Positions 23,436 to 34,092 are shown, counted from the stretch's first letter. The stretch is DNA of 64,000 nucleotides from CAUYXS01 sp965248495 (GCA_965248495.1 CBDFJL010000003.1:558001-622000); one strand, 5' to 3'. Numbers and translations are program-made. The notes: generated by a model from the letters alone, not told the origin.

Positions 23436-24770
23436 ATGCAGCAGTTCTACATCTGGACCGTCGGCTGCCAGATGAACAAGGCAGACTCCGAGCGCATGGG
23501 GGCCGCGCTGTCCCAGCTGGGCATGGAGCAGACGCTCCGGCACAAGGAGGCCGACGTCATCGTGCTCAACAGCTGCGTGGTCCGGCAGAACGCCGAGGAC
23601 CGCGTCGTCGGCATGCTCACAAGCCTGAAGCCGTGGCGTCAGGAGAGCGAGGGCCGCACGCTCGCGCTCATGGGCTGCATGGTAGGCCCTACCGACGAGG
23701 CCCTGCGCAAGCGGTTCCCCTTCGTTGACCTGTTCATGCGCCCCCAGCAGTTCGACCCGCTCATCGAGCGCATGGGCACGCAGCTTGGCATCGATGTCGA
23801 GGGCTGCGTCGGCCCCTTCCTGCCCGGCACCCCCAACGTCACTACGCACGTGCCCATCATCCACGGCTGCGACAAGTTCTGTACGTTCTGCATCATCCCG
23901 TACCGCCGAGGCCGCGAAGTATCTCGCCCGCTCGGTGAGCTGGTCGACGAGTGCCGGATGCTGGCCGCGCGCGGCGTTCGCGAGGTGACGCTACTCGGCC
24001 AGAACGTCGACTCCTACGGTCACGACCTGGCGGGAGCTCCCGACCTGGCGGACCTGCTCGAGGCGGTCCACGACGGTGTGCCGGGTCTGGCCCGCATCCG
24101 CTTCCTGACCTCGCACCCCAACGACATGAGCCAGCGCATTATCGACGCCGTCGGTCATCTTCCCCGTGTGATGGAGAACATCAACCTGCCGTTCCAGGCG
24201 GGAGACGACGACGTGCTGGCCGCGATGCACCGGGGCTACACGAACGCGCAGTATCGCGAGCTCGTGGGCCGCGTCCGCGAGTCGGTGCCCGGCGTCGCCA
24301 TGGTCACCGACCTCATCGTCGGCTTCCCCGGCGAGACCGAGGCCCAGTTCGAACACACGTTGGAGTTAGTCCGCGACCTGCGCTTCGACAAGGTGCACGC
24401 GGCCGCCTACTCCACGCGGCCCAACACCTACGCGGAGCGCAAGCTCGTCGACGACGTTGCGCCGCAGGAAAAGCAGCGCCGCCTCAAGGCCATCGAGGCG
24501 CTCCAGGAGTCGGTCCTGACCGAGATCAACAACGGGTACTTCGGGACAACCCAGGAGGTGCTGGTCGACGGCGTCAACGCACGAGAGGGCGGCCGCTGGC
24601 AGGGGCGCACCCGCACCGACAAGCTGGTCTACTTCGACCTCCCCGAGGACGCGGTGGGTCTGAAGGAGTCGGATGCTAGCGGACTCGGACGCCTGGTCGA
24701 CGTCAGGATCACCAAGACGACGCCCTGGTCGCTCCAGGGTCGCGTCGAGGCTCCCGTCTCGGCTGGTTAG
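23436..24770 (+). CDS. miaB: tRNA-2-methylthio-N6-dimethylallyladenosine synthase
   Basis: The 444-residue radical-SAM methylthiotransferase adds a methylthio group to i6A37 of tRNAs. The N-terminal UPF0004 domain has three cluster cysteines (C11 in TVGCQMN, C47 in NSCVVR, C81 in MGCMVG). The radical-SAM motif is CDKFCTFC (C145, C149, C152). A TRAM-like C-terminal domain (about 375-440) follows. The HGCDKFCTFCIIPYRRG and SRP signature and the overall length fit MiaB better than RimO or MtaB. It is transcribed away from the pilin gene; about 290 bases separate the two starts. Confidence 0.93.
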   Translation: MQQFYIWTVGCQMNKADSERMGAALSQLGMEQTLRHKEADVIVLNSCVVRQNAEDRVVGMLTSLKPWRQESEGRTLALMGCMVGPTDEALRKRFPFVDLFMRPQQFDPLIERMGTQLGIDVEGCVGPFLPGTPNVTTHVPIIHGCDKFCTFCIIPYRRGREVSRPLGELVDECRMLAARGVREVTLLGQNVDSYGHDLAGAPDLADLLEAVHDGVPGLARIRFLTSHPNDMSQRIIDAVGHLPRVMENINLPFQAGDDDVLAAMHRGYTNAQYRELVGRVRESVPGVAMVTDLIVGFPGETEAQFEHTLELVRDLRFDKVHAAAYSTRPNTYAERKLVDDVAPQEKQRRLKAIEALQESVLTEINNGYFGTTQEVLVDGVNAREGGRWQGRTRTDKLVYFDLPEDAVGLKESDASGLGRLVDVRITKTTPWSLQGRVEAPVSAG

Positions 24771-24857
24771 CCACCTCCGACCGCTTTGCCCGCGTCCACG
24801 GCATCCGGGCGCACGACGGAGGCAGGCGTCGCGCTGAGCGGTCCCGTAAGGCGCCCG

Positions 24858-24866
24858 TGCTACAAT
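24858..24866 (+). promoter_or_regulatory. Extended -10 promoter of nadA
   Basis: TGC-TACAAT lies 62 bases before the nadA start, with no recognisable -35 box. The same TGC-TAnnnT pattern precedes nadE, recA and the ridA gene at 56778. Confidence 0.6.
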
Positions 24867-24927
24867 AGTTGCGACAGCAAGTGATTGATTTCACAAACGG
24901 CCGTCAAGGCCTCGGCGGAGCGATTGG

Positions 24928-26166
24928 ATGACCACCAGACTGCTGCGGACTCCCCTCATACCCGTGACCGAACTCGAGCAGGGTGAGTTTTGCCGGGCCG
25001 ACGAGGACCTTGAGGCGCGCCCCCTCGTCGAGGAGATGGGCGCCAACATCCAGTGGCAGCAGATCCCCGCGGAGTACACGCGGCTCGACGCGAGCGCGCT
25101 GGACCAGCGCATCGCTATCGCGCGGCAAAAGCTCGGCTCGCGGTTGGTCATCCTCGGTCACCACTACCAGCGCGAGGAGGTCATCAAGTACGCAGACCTC
25201 CAGGGCGACTCCTTCAAACTCTCTCAGTACGCCGCCTCGCTGGGCGACGCCGAGTTCATCGTCTTCTGCGGCGTCCACTTCATGGCGGAGACCGCGGACA
25301 TCCTCTCCTCCGACGACCAGCGCGTCATCCTTCCCAATATCACCGCGGGCTGCTCCATGGCGGACATGGCGCCGACAGACGATGTCCTGGACTGCTGGGA
25401 CGATCTGGTCGGCCTGCTCGGCGCCGATGCCCTCACGCCGATCACCTACATGAACTCCACCGCCACCATCAAAGCGCTTTGCGGGCGCAACGGTGGCATC
25501 GTCTGCACGTCCTCGAACGCCGGCATCGTCATGGAGTGGGCCTTCGAGCGTCGTGAAAAGGTGCTCTTCCTGCCCGACGAGCACCTTGGGCGCAACACCG
25601 CTCTGGCGTTGGGCGTTGAACCCGAGGAGATCGTCCTCTGGAACCCCTGGAAGGCGATGGGCGGCTTGAGCGTCGAGCAGATCCAAGCGGCGAAGGTCAT
25701 CCTGTGGCGAGGGCACTGCGCCGTCCACACACGCTTCCGCGTAAACCAGATCGAGTCGGCGAGGAAGCGGTTCCCCGACGTCAACGTCATCGTCCACCCC
25801 GAATGCACGCATGAGGTCGTGGCGGCCGCCGACCTCAACGGCTCGACCGAGAAGATTATCGAGGCCGTCACCGGCGGCGCCCCGGGAAGCGTCTGGGCCG
25901 TCGGCACCGAAATCAGCCTGGTTCACCGTCTCCAGTTGAACAATCCAGACAAGACCGTGTTCTGTCTGGACCCGGTGGTCTGTCCCTGCTCAACCATGTA
26001 CCGCATCCACCCGGCCTACGTGGCCTGGGTTTTGGAAGAGCTCGTCGCCGGGAACGTCGTAAACAGGGTCGCAGTGGACCCCGCGACCAAGGCGGAAGCC
26101 CGTCAGTCACTCCAGCGCATGCTGAACGTCACCGCCGAGCGCACGGCAGCCACCGTGCGCGACTAG
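24928..26166 (+). CDS. nadA: Quinolinate synthase
   Basis: The 412-residue protein condenses iminoaspartate with dihydroxyacetone phosphate to make quinolinate, using a [4Fe-4S] cluster. Family marks include LVILGHHYQREEVIKYADLQ, FCGVHFMAETADIL, GCSMADMA, ALCGRNGGIVCTSSN, HPECTHEV and CPCSTMYRIHP; the cluster cysteines are expected in the first and last of the cysteine-bearing segments and in the middle one. It lies 50 bases before nadC in the same direction. The iminoaspartate-producing enzyme (nadB or an aspartate dehydrogenase) is not seen. Confidence 0.95.
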   Translation: MTTRLLRTPLIPVTELEQGEFCRADEDLEARPLVEEMGANIQWQQIPAEYTRLDASALDQRIAIARQKLGSRLVILGHHYQREEVIKYADLQGDSFKLSQYAASLGDAEFIVFCGVHFMAETADILSSDDQRVILPNITAGCSMADMAPTDDVLDCWDDLVGLLGADALTPITYMNSTATIKALCGRNGGIVCTSSNAGIVMEWAFERREKVLFLPDEHLGRNTALALGVEPEEIVLWNPWKAMGGLSVEQIQAAKVILWRGHCAVHTRFRVNQIESARKRFPDVNVIVHPECTHEVVAAADLNGSTEKIIEAVTGGAPGSVWAVGTEISLVHRLQLNNPDKTVFCLDPVVCPCSTMYRIHPAYVAWVLEELVAGNVVNRVAVDPATKAEARQSLQRMLNVTAERTAATVRD

Positions 26167-26216
26167 CGCTCCGGCGCTCCTCCACCGCACTCACGACTCC
26201 TTCGAGGGGACGCAGC

Positions 26217-27076
<860 letters not shown>

Positions 27077-27080
<4 letters not shown>

Positions 27081-28372
27081 GGGGGACGCTCGCCGCACTG
27101 ACCGCCGCGACCCTGCTCGCGCTGGCCGCGTGTTCATCGGCGGAGCCGACGCCAAGCGTGGAGCCGGAGTCCACACTCGAGCCAGGGGCCCAGCGCATCG
27201 TCTTCGTCGACGAGGACAATGCTATCTTCACCGTCGGCCGGGACGGCAACGGACTCCGGCGGGTCATCGGCGGGGCAGCCGCCTTCGCCGTCGCGCTCCG
27301 GCAAGGTGTTCTCGGTCAGGGTGACGACCCCCGCTACTACTGGCCGACCTGGTCCCCCGGCGGCGAATCGTTGGCGCTGTCGCGGACGCCGGGCACCGAG
27401 CCGGGCTCCCCGGCTTCGCTGGTCGTGCTCGACTCGGACGATCCCTCGGGCCGCACCATCCACCAGACCCCTGGACCCCAGCTGGTGTTCGTTGCCCGCG
27501 ACGCGCCCCACTACGCGCAATGGTCGCCGAACGGACGCTTCGTCTCGTTCGTCGCCGCGGCGCGCACGGAGCTGCGCCTGTTCGTGGCGGCGGCCACCGG
27601 CGAGTCGCTCGACGTCATCGCGGACCAAGCCCCGCTCTACCACATGTGGGCTCCCGATTCATCGTACGTGTTGGTCCACCGCATCGCGGCGTTGTTCCGC
27701 TACGACGTGGCGGACGCGCGCCGGGTAGACCTCGACGGCGCGTCGCTGCGCTACCGGGTCCCCTCGATCAGCCACGATGGCTCCCGCATCGCCTACGTGG
27801 CCGAGCAGGGCGGGGTCGCGCGGCTGACAGTGTCCGGTCCCGACGGCGCCGACGCGGTCACGCTGGCCGAGGTCGACGGCTCCGACGCCGTGTTTGCGTG
27901 GTCGCCGGCCGAGGACCTGCTGGCGTACGCGGCGCGGGCACCTCAGTCCACGTCCTACGTCGGGCTCCAGCTTCTCTCCCTGGACGGTGAGGTGCGGCAG
28001 CTCGTCGAGGAACCCATCGTCGCCTTCTTCTGGTCGCCTGACGGCCGGCAGATCGCCCTGGCGAGCGCCGCCGGGGCCAGGTCCGTGCTGCAGTGGGTGG
28101 TGATCGATGTAGGCAGCGGCAAGCGGCGGCTGATGACCGAGTTCGTGCCGAGCGCCGACTATGTGACGCTCCTCAGCTTTTTCGACCAGTACACGTCGTC
28201 GCACGGGCCGTGGTCAGCGGACTCGCGCCATCTCATCTTTGCCGGGACTGTGCCCGCAGCCAGGGACGATCGGCGGCAGCCGCGCGTCTACGTCGTGGAC
28301 ACGCAGTCGGCCCGCGTCAGCCCCATCGAACGGGGCGAGCTGGCGTTCTGGGTGCCGCCGACGGCCGACTAG
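27077..28372 (+). CDS. TolB-like beta-propeller lipoprotein
   Basis: The 431-residue product starts with a lipoprotein signal ending in the lipobox LAAC (LLALAACSS). It then has WD40/TolB-like propeller blades, with repeated patterns such as WPTWSPGGESLALSRT, AQWSPNGRFVSFVA, HDGSRIAYVAE and FFWSPDGRQIALAS. It should be an exported, membrane-attached protein, perhaps a scaffold or sensor. Coupling to nadC by an ATGA overlap is clear, but no functional tie to NAD synthesis is evident. Confidence 0.8.
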
Positions 28373-28415
28373 GGGTCGTACTCAGCCATCGACCGGCTTG
28401 GGATGAGCGGGGGGG

Positions 28416-28880
28416 CTAGGCGCGTCGAGGCAGGTGGCGCTCGGCGCTGTCGAGCCAGATGGTGACCGGGCCCCGGTTGACCAACGACACGTCCATCATC
28501 TCCTGAAACACGCCGGTCTCGACCCTCAGGCCGCTCGCGCGGAAGCGCTGCACGACGTCAGCGAAGAGGGCATCGGCCTCCTCAGGCGGTGCGGCCTCGG
28601 TGAAATTGGGGCGGCGTCCGCGCCGGGTGTCGCCGTACAGCGTGAACTGGCTGACCACCAATACCTCGGCTCGCTCGTCCAGCGCGGAGCGATCGAACCG
28701 GCCCTCGGCGTCGGGAAACACGCGCAGGTTTACGGTCTTGTCGACGACGTACGTAGCGTCCTCGGCCGAGTCGTCCCTGCCCACGGCGACCAGCACTAGC
28801 AGGCCTTGACCAATGGACGCGACGACATCGCCACGCACCGCCACGGATGCGCGGCTAACCCGCTGGATGAGGGCGCGCAC
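28416..28880 (-). CDS. dtd: D-aminoacyl-tRNA deacylase
   Basis: The 154-residue enzyme removes D-amino acids and glycine wrongly attached to tRNA. It has the two family signatures: SQFTLYGDTRRGRRPNF, containing the SQxT motif, and VNRGPVTIWLDS, containing the NxGPVT motif. The N-terminus MRALIQRVSRASV is also typical. It is the second gene of a leftward pair behind the FmdB-type gene (9-base gap). Confidence 0.95.
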   Translation of the reverse strand: MRALIQRVSRASVAVRGDVVASIGQGLLVLVAVGRDDSAEDATYVVDKTVNLRVFPDAEGRFDRSALDERAEVLVVSQFTLYGDTRRGRRPNFTEAAPPEEADALFADVVQRFRASGLRVETGVFQEMMDVSLVNRGPVTIWLDSAERHLPRRA

Positions 28881-28889
28881 CGCGCCGCG

Positions 28890-29243
28890 CTAGTCGCCGG
28901 AGGATGAGCTGGACTTTTCGGCCGAGGAGCCAGACTTGCCGGCCGAGGAGTCAGACTTGCCAGCCGAGGAGCCGGATTCGCCAGCCGAGGAGCCAGATTC
29001 GCCGGCCGAAGAGCCGGAGTCGCCCGATCCCGAGGAGGAGCCCGAGTCTGAGCCCGACGGAGAGGACTTGCGCGCGTAGTCGGTGGTGTAGAAGCCGGAC
29101 CCCTTGTAGTGGACCGAGGCCGGGTGAAAGACACGCCGAGCCGGCTGGCTACAGGTCGGACAATCGGCGATGGGCTCGTCGTGGAAGCCCTGCCTGAGGT
29201 CGAACTCGTGGCCGGTCTCACACTCATACGCGTAGGTGGGCAA
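28890..29243 (-). CDS. FmdB-family zinc-ribbon protein with Ser-rich tail
   Basis: The start is a TTG at 29243, with GGAG upstream, giving the usual MPTYAYECETGHEFD beginning of FmdB regulatory proteins. The first zinc knuckle has only one cysteine (C-E-T-G-H instead of CxxCGH), while the second, DCPTCSQP, is intact. The motif YKGSGFYTTDYA follows, as in the family. The last 50 residues are imperfect repeats of the form SGSSAGES/SSAGKS, a low-complexity tail. Total length is 117 residues. The precise role is unknown; such proteins often accompany amidases or ribosome-related genes, and here rpsU diverges from it. Confidence 0.8.
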   Translation of the reverse strand: MPTYAYECETGHEFDLRQGFHDEPIADCPTCSQPARRVFHPASVHYKGSGFYTTDYARKSSPSGSDSGSSSGSGDSGSSAGESGSSAGESGSSAGKSDSSAGKSGSSAEKSSSSSGD

Positions 29244-29399
29244 GGAAAGGTTACTCCGGTTGGCAGTTGTCACTAGCGACTGCCAGTACGGATACCATTC
29301 TACGCGAGACGCTGTCAACGACGCTGGGGTGCGTCCAGCGCACCATGGCGCCGAAGCCGGTTGCTCCGGCATCGCGCCGTGTGATAGCCTGATTTCGCT

Positions 29400-29585
29400 A
29401 TGGCATTCGTGATATTGCGAGACGGAGAGAGCGGCGAGGGGCTCGTCGGCCGCTTCCGGTCGGCCGTCACCCGTACGGGTGTCCTGAAGCAGCACAAGGA
29501 CCGCCGGTTCTTCCGTTCAAAGGGTGAGAAGGAGCGCATCGCCGCCCGGCGCTCCGCGCGCCGCCGTCGCCGCGCCCGCACCTAA
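29400..29585 (+). CDS. rpsU: Small ribosomal subunit protein bS21
   Basis: The 61-residue basic protein matches bS21: VILRDGESGEGLVGRFRSAV and VLKQHKDRRFFRSKGEKER, then an Arg-rich tail. bS21 sits near the 3' end of 16S rRNA and aids initiation. It is transcribed alone, divergently from the FmdB-type gene, and ends just before a good terminator. Confidence 0.9.
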   Translation: MAFVILRDGESGEGLVGRFRSAVTRTGVLKQHKDRRFFRSKGEKERIAARRSARRRRRART

Positions 29586-29609
29586 GACCCAGACCAATCC
29601 GGTTCATGC

Positions 29610-29634
29610 AAGCGCTCCTCGGTGGGGCGCTTTT
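29610..29634 (+). terminator. Intrinsic terminator of rpsU
   Basis: AAGCGCTCC (29610-29618) pairs with GGGGCGCTT (29624-29632, one G-U) around a TCGGT loop, and the stem runs into TTTT. It is 25 bases after the rpsU stop. Confidence 0.8.
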
Positions 29635-29659
29635 CGCTGTCTGGCGCAGGCCGCGCGTG

Positions 29660-29668
29660 TGCTATAGT
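29660..29668 (+). promoter_or_regulatory. Extended -10 promoter of nadE
   Basis: TGC-TATAGT lies 57 bases before the nadE start and just after the rpsU terminator. There is no clear -35 box. Confidence 0.6.
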
Positions 29669-29725
29669 GATGCCGCGTGCGCCAGGCCGTTGCCTAGCGC
29701 ACGCCATTTCGAACTGGAGGCGTCG

Positions 29726-31468
29726 ATGCGCACGCTGCGCATAGCCCTCGCACAGATCAACCCCACCGTCGGCGACCTCGACGGCAACACCGAGCTCATC
29801 CTGCGCTATTCCCGCGCGGCCGAGGCTCAGGGCGCCGACGTCATCGCCTTTCCCGAGCTTGCCCTCACGGGCTACCCGCCCGAGGACCTGCTCTTCAAGC
29901 GCCAATTTCTGGACGAGGTGGACCGCCACCTCGAGCGCATCGTCGCCAGCACGGGTGACGCGTTGCTCATCGTCGGCGCCCCACACCGGGAGGACGGCAA
30001 GCTGTACAACGGTGCTGCCGTGGCGCGTGGTGGCGAGCTCGTCACCGTCTACCACAAGATCTTCCTCCCGAACTACGGCGTTTTCGACGAGCTGCGCTAC
30101 TTCCAGCCAGGCAAGGAATGTCCCGTGATCACCCATCGCGGCGTGCGGCTGGGCCTCTGTATCTGCGAGGACATCTGGTACCCCGCCGGCCCTCCGGCCG
30201 TGCAACGCGCAGCCGGTGCCGAGGTCGTCGTCAACATCAACGGCTCGCCCTACTACCGCGGCAGGGGAGGCGAGCGCCAGGCCATGCTCGCCGAGCGGGC
30301 GCGGGACAGCGGCCTGGCCCTCGCCTACGTGAACATGGTTGGCGGCCAGGACGAGCTGGTCTTCGACGGCCAGAGCCTGGCCTACGACCACACCGGCCGG
30401 TTGATCGGGCGCGCCGCGCAATTCGAGGAGGCGCTGCTGACAGTCGAGATCGATGCTGACGCCATCGCGAAGGGGCGCGCGCCGCTTTCGGACGTCGAGA
30501 GCCTGGCCGACATCGGCGAGCCCGCCTTCTACATGGCGTCGGAGACGACGAAGCCCGCCCGGGACAGGGCTGCGCCCGCCAGCATCGCGGCGGAACTCGA
30601 CCCCCTGGCCGAGGTGTACGCGGCGCTGGTCATGGGCACGCGGAACTACATCGAGAAGGTCGGCTTCCAGGGCGCCGTCATCGGGCTGTCGGGCGGTATC
30701 GACTCCGCGCTGACGACGACCATCGCCGTGGACGCGTTGGGCGCGGACCGGGTCACGGTCTTCTTCATGCCATCGCAGTACACGGCGGACCAATCCGCCG
30801 AGGACTCCGCCACTCTGGCGCAGAGTCTCGGCGTGCGGATGGTGACGCTGCCAATCCGACCCGTGTTCGACGCCTACCTGCGCGAGCTCGAGCCCATCTT
30901 CGACGGACACGCGCCCGACGTGACGGAGGAGAACATCCAGGCCCGGGTCCGCGGCAACCTGCTGATGGCGGCGTCCAACAAGTTTGGGTGGATCGTGCTG
31001 ACCACAGGCAACAAGAGCGAGATGGGGACTGGCTATTCAACTCTCTACGGGGACCTGGCAGGAGGATTCGCTGTCATCAAGGACGTTCCAAAGACGCTCG
31101 TGCGCGAGCTGTCGGCCCACGTGAACCGTGTCCGGGGGCGGGAGGTCATCCCGCAGTCGATCCTCGATCGGCCACCGACCGCGGAGCTCCGGCACGACCA
31201 GAAGGACGAAGACTCGCTCCCGCCCTATAGCGTGCTGGACCCCATCCTCGAGGCGTACATCGAGAAGGACTCACCGGTGGAGGAGATGCTGGCCGCCGGG
31301 ATGCCACCTGACGCCGTGGAGCTGACCATCCGGCTCGTGGACCGCAGCGAGTACAAGCGTCGGCAGGCACCGCCCGGCGTCAAGATCACGCCCCGAGCTT
31401 TCGGCCGCGACTGGCGGCTTCCGATCATCAACCGCTTCGTACCGCGCGTGCAGGAGCCGTCGACGTAG
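29726..31468 (+). CDS. nadE: Glutamine-dependent NAD+ synthetase
   Basis: The 580-residue two-domain enzyme makes NAD+ from deamido-NAD+. The N-terminal nitrilase-type glutaminase has its catalytic Glu in FPELALTGYPPEDLL, Lys in YHKIFLPNYGVFDE and Cys in GLCICEDIWYP. The C-terminal synthetase has the ATP-pyrophosphatase loop IGLSGGIDSALTTTIA and the LTTGNKSEMGTGYSTLYGD segment. The ATG at 29726 is chosen because it follows CTGGAGG and gives the family's MRTLRIALAQINPTVGD start. With nadA and nadC nearby, most of the de novo NAD pathway is local. Confidence 0.95.
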   Translation: MRTLRIALAQINPTVGDLDGNTELILRYSRAAEAQGADVIAFPELALTGYPPEDLLFKRQFLDEVDRHLERIVASTGDALLIVGAPHREDGKLYNGAAVARGGELVTVYHKIFLPNYGVFDELRYFQPGKECPVITHRGVRLGLCICEDIWYPAGPPAVQRAAGAEVVVNINGSPYYRGRGGERQAMLAERARDSGLALAYVNMVGGQDELVFDGQSLAYDHTGRLIGRAAQFEEALLTVEIDADAIAKGRAPLSDVESLADIGEPAFYMASETTKPARDRAAPASIAAELDPLAEVYAALVMGTRNYIEKVGFQGAVIGLSGGIDSALTTTIAVDALGADRVTVFFMPSQYTADQSAEDSATLAQSLGVRMVTLPIRPVFDAYLRELEPIFDGHAPDVTEENIQARVRGNLLMAASNKFGWIVLTTGNKSEMGTGYSTLYGDLAGGFAVIKDVPKTLVRELSAHVNRVRGREVIPQSILDRPPTAELRHDQKDEDSLPPYSVLDPILEAYIEKDSPVEEMLAAGMPPDAVELTIRLVDRSEYKRRQAPPGVKITPRAFGRDWRLPIINRFVPRVQEPST

Positions 31469-31517
31469 ACCACTCGGGCGCCTCAGCAGTGATCCCGTCG
31501 GTCGGTCGCAGAATGGC

Positions 31518-32620
31518 TCACTTCGGTATCACCTCTTCGCAATTCCAGTCGATCAACGTCTGGAGTCGTTCGACCATACCCATCAACCGCATTCGACCGT
31601 CCGCCGTCGCCAACATTTTTTGACTCACGCCAGCAACGACGTTCACACGCACCACCAAGCGGGGTAGTACCGCCATCCGAACATCGGACTGAAACTCATC
31701 GAACGAGTAGTCTCTGACCCCGCGATCGACCAGAGAGGAGTGATACAACGAAAGTAGTTCCATCTCATGTCGTCGCCTGCTCTCGGTCGCCAGGCTCTGC
31801 ATGATGAACGCACCCACGTCATGTGCAGCCTTGATCCTCGCAACAAGCTGCCAGTCAAGGGCCACAACCTCACCGCGGTCGCCGCTCGAATCATCAAAGA
31901 AGATGTTGGCCAGTCTGAAATCGCCGTGGACGAGGGTCACAGGCGGTTCCGCTAATGCCGACGCGATCATCGGGATCGTGGGAGTCAGCTTGCGCGCGAT
32001 TTCCTCCACGCCATCCGGCACGTGATCCTCGGCGATCTTCAAGAACGAATCGATGTTGTGCAGGAAACGCTCCTGTGCCAACTCAGTCGGCATGGAAGTT
32101 GGGCGATCAGAGAGCCACCCGTAGGAGCGTAGTGCGGAACGGTCCCACCACTGCGCGTGCATCGTCGCGAGCGACTCTAGGGCAACGCTGGCGTCGCGGT
32201 AGGTACAGTCGTCGGCCTGATCTACGGGGCCCGCAACCGGCTCAAGTCCTCAAGAAGAATGATGAAGCGGCCGGTACCGGGATCGAACTCGGCGTGGAAC
32301 GACTCTGGTGTCCTCATTCCCGACGCAGGAGCCAATTCCTGGAAGAACCGAACCTCGCGCTCGTACGCGATCGCCGCTATCGGCCCGCTCGGGGGGTCTT
32401 GACGCGCAAATTTGGCAATGATGGTCCGCGGAGCGTCGACTGTCTGACGGTCGTAGCTCAGCTCGACGCGGCGAACATCTCCAGCAACACCTTGGTCGTC
32501 TCCGATATTCGCAAGGTCGAACGACTCGACGTTGGCGTCCTGAGTGACGCCGTACTCGCGCAGCACCTTGGTCAGCCACTCGGCGGTGATTTCGCCAGCA
32601 CTTCGTGGGAAATCGCTCAT
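31518..32620 (-). pseudogene. Aminoglycoside-phosphotransferase-like kinase with a frameshift
   Basis: Two frames form one protein. The first (32620 leftwards) reads to ILLEDLSRLRAP and stops. The second continues with VDQADDC, DASVALESLATMHAQWWD and on to 31518. One missing base in the C-run at about 32224-32229 (LRA followed by VDQ) restores a normal 366-residue phosphotransferase. It has the kinase marks HGDFRLANIFF (catalytic Asp and Asn) and VALDWQ (metal Asp). The family phosphorylates hydroxyls of small molecules; related enzymes include acyl-CoA-dehydrogenase-linked and ecdysteroid-type kinases. A sequencing error in the C-run or a genuine null mutation are both possible. Confidence 0.7.
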
Positions 32621-32960
32621 GTCGCCAACTCCTCGGAAGTTCCGTAAGGGAGTCGTCTTGGGTCACGCCGACCTGCGCATGGAGTCTCCCGGAGGCCGTG
32701 CGGCGCCGTTTTCCGGCCGCCCAGCGGGCAGCGAGCGGGATTTTAGCATCTCGGTAGGAGCGAGACGCCGGTGGCGCACGCCGCGAACCGTCGGCCTAGG
32801 GGCCAAGTACGCGCCGAGGTGTGACACGCGCGCCTTGCGGCCTCAGCCACCCCCCGGCACAATCCGCCCTACGCCAGGCCAACGCGCCCGACCGCTCGGG
32901 CGTCACCCCTCTGCTACTGCTACAATGACGGGGCGTTGGATTGGTGAAGACGCGAGGCAA
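32621..32960. other. Intergenic region upstream of recA
   Basis: These 340 bases separate the divergent kinase gene and recA. Apart from the recA -10 element at 32918-32926, I see no gene or RNA. Rightward open frames here only extend recA upstream and lack coding character. No clear LexA-type palindrome was noticed. Confidence 0.5.
32918..32926 (+). promoter_or_regulatory. Extended -10 promoter of recA
   Basis: TGC-TACAAT, identical to the nadA element, lies 34 bases before the recA start. Confidence 0.65.
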
Positions 32961-34058
32961 ATGAGCGTGTCTGAGAAGGACAAAGCGTTAGAACTGGCTC
33001 TCGGCCAAATTGAACGGCAATTTGGTCATGGCGCCATCATGCGGCTGGGCGAAGTGCACCAGCGCATGAAAGTGGACGCCATTCCCACCGGCTGCATCTC
33101 CTTGGATCTTGCGCTCGGCATCGGGGGCATCCCCAAAGGCCGCGTCAGCGAGATCTTCGGCTCGGAGTCGGCGGGCAAGTCCACCCTCTGCAATCACATC
33201 ATCGCTGAGTGTCAGCAGCTGGGTGGGACCGGAGCCTACATTGACGTGGAACACGCCCTGGACCCAACCTACGCGGCGCGCTGCGGCGTCCAGATCGACT
33301 CTCTCCTCATCTCTCAGCCGGATTCGGCCGAGCAGGCGTTGGAGATTGTCGAATACCTGGTACGCAGCGGCGCGCTCGACGTAGTCGTCATTGACAGCGT
33401 CGCGGCGCTGGTACCTCGCGTGGAGCTCGAAGGCGACATGGGCGACGCCCACGTCGGCCTTCAGGCGCGACTCATGTCGCAGGCTCTGCGCAAGTTGACG
33501 GCCGCCACGAGCCACTCGAACACGGCGGTCATCTTCGTGAACCAGCTCCGCGAAAAGGTTGGTGTCTTCTTCGGCAGCCCCGAGGTCACGCCCGGTGGTC
33601 GCGCACTGAAGTTCTACAGCTCAGTGCGTATCGACCTACGCCGGGTGGAGTCCATCAAGCAGGGGACCGAGGTCGTCGGCTCGCGGATCCGTGCGCGAGT
33701 CGTCAAGAACAAGGTCGCTCCGCCTTTCCGACAGGTGGAGTTCGACATCATGTTCAGCCAGGGCATCAGCAAGGCAGGCGACCTACTGGACCTCGGAGTC
33801 GAGCAGGGAGCGCTACGCAAGTCGGGCGCCAACTACTCTTACGGCGAGACGCGGCTCGGTCAGGGCCGGGAGCACGCCAAGGAGTTCTTGGACGCCCACC
33901 AGGATGTGAGGGACGCGCTGGAGCAGCAGGTGAGGATGACTCACGCCGCCGCTCACGCGCCAACTCCCATCCCCGAAGCGTTCCAGGCCGACAAGTCCGA
34001 GTCTGTCGAGGCGGCCGAGCCGCCATCGCCGGAGGCCGTCGCGACCGCCGTCGACTAA
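32961..34058 (+). CDS. recA: Recombinase RecA
   Basis: The 365-residue strand-exchange ATPase starts at the ATG at 32961, giving MSVSEKDKALELALGQIER. The Walker A is GSESAGKST (residues 67-75) instead of the common GPESSGKTT. Other marks are YIDVEHALDPTYA, the Walker B VVVIDSVAALVP, the L2 loop NQLREKVGVFFGSPEVTPGG, and a C-terminal tail that is Ala/Pro/Glu-rich. It is followed by a structured intergenic region and then rny, as in other Chloroflexota; recX is not present between them. Confidence 0.96.
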   Translation: MSVSEKDKALELALGQIERQFGHGAIMRLGEVHQRMKVDAIPTGCISLDLALGIGGIPKGRVSEIFGSESAGKSTLCNHIIAECQQLGGTGAYIDVEHALDPTYAARCGVQIDSLLISQPDSAEQALEIVEYLVRSGALDVVVIDSVAALVPRVELEGDMGDAHVGLQARLMSQALRKLTAATSHSNTAVIFVNQLREKVGVFFGSPEVTPGGRALKFYSSVRIDLRRVESIKQGTEVVGSRIRARVVKNKVAPPFRQVEFDIMFSQGISKAGDLLDLGVEQGALRKSGANYSYGETRLGQGREHAKEFLDAHQDVRDALEQQVRMTHAAAHAPTPIPEAFQADKSESVEAAEPPSPEAVATAVD

Positions 34059-34092
34059 CGGGCCCCTTCTCAGCCCGCGCCTCGCGCATCTT

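Noticed and set aside
24904..25926. A 340-codon minus-strand frame opposite nadA
   Set aside because: Antisense shadow of a gene with clear catalytic motifs on the plus strand.
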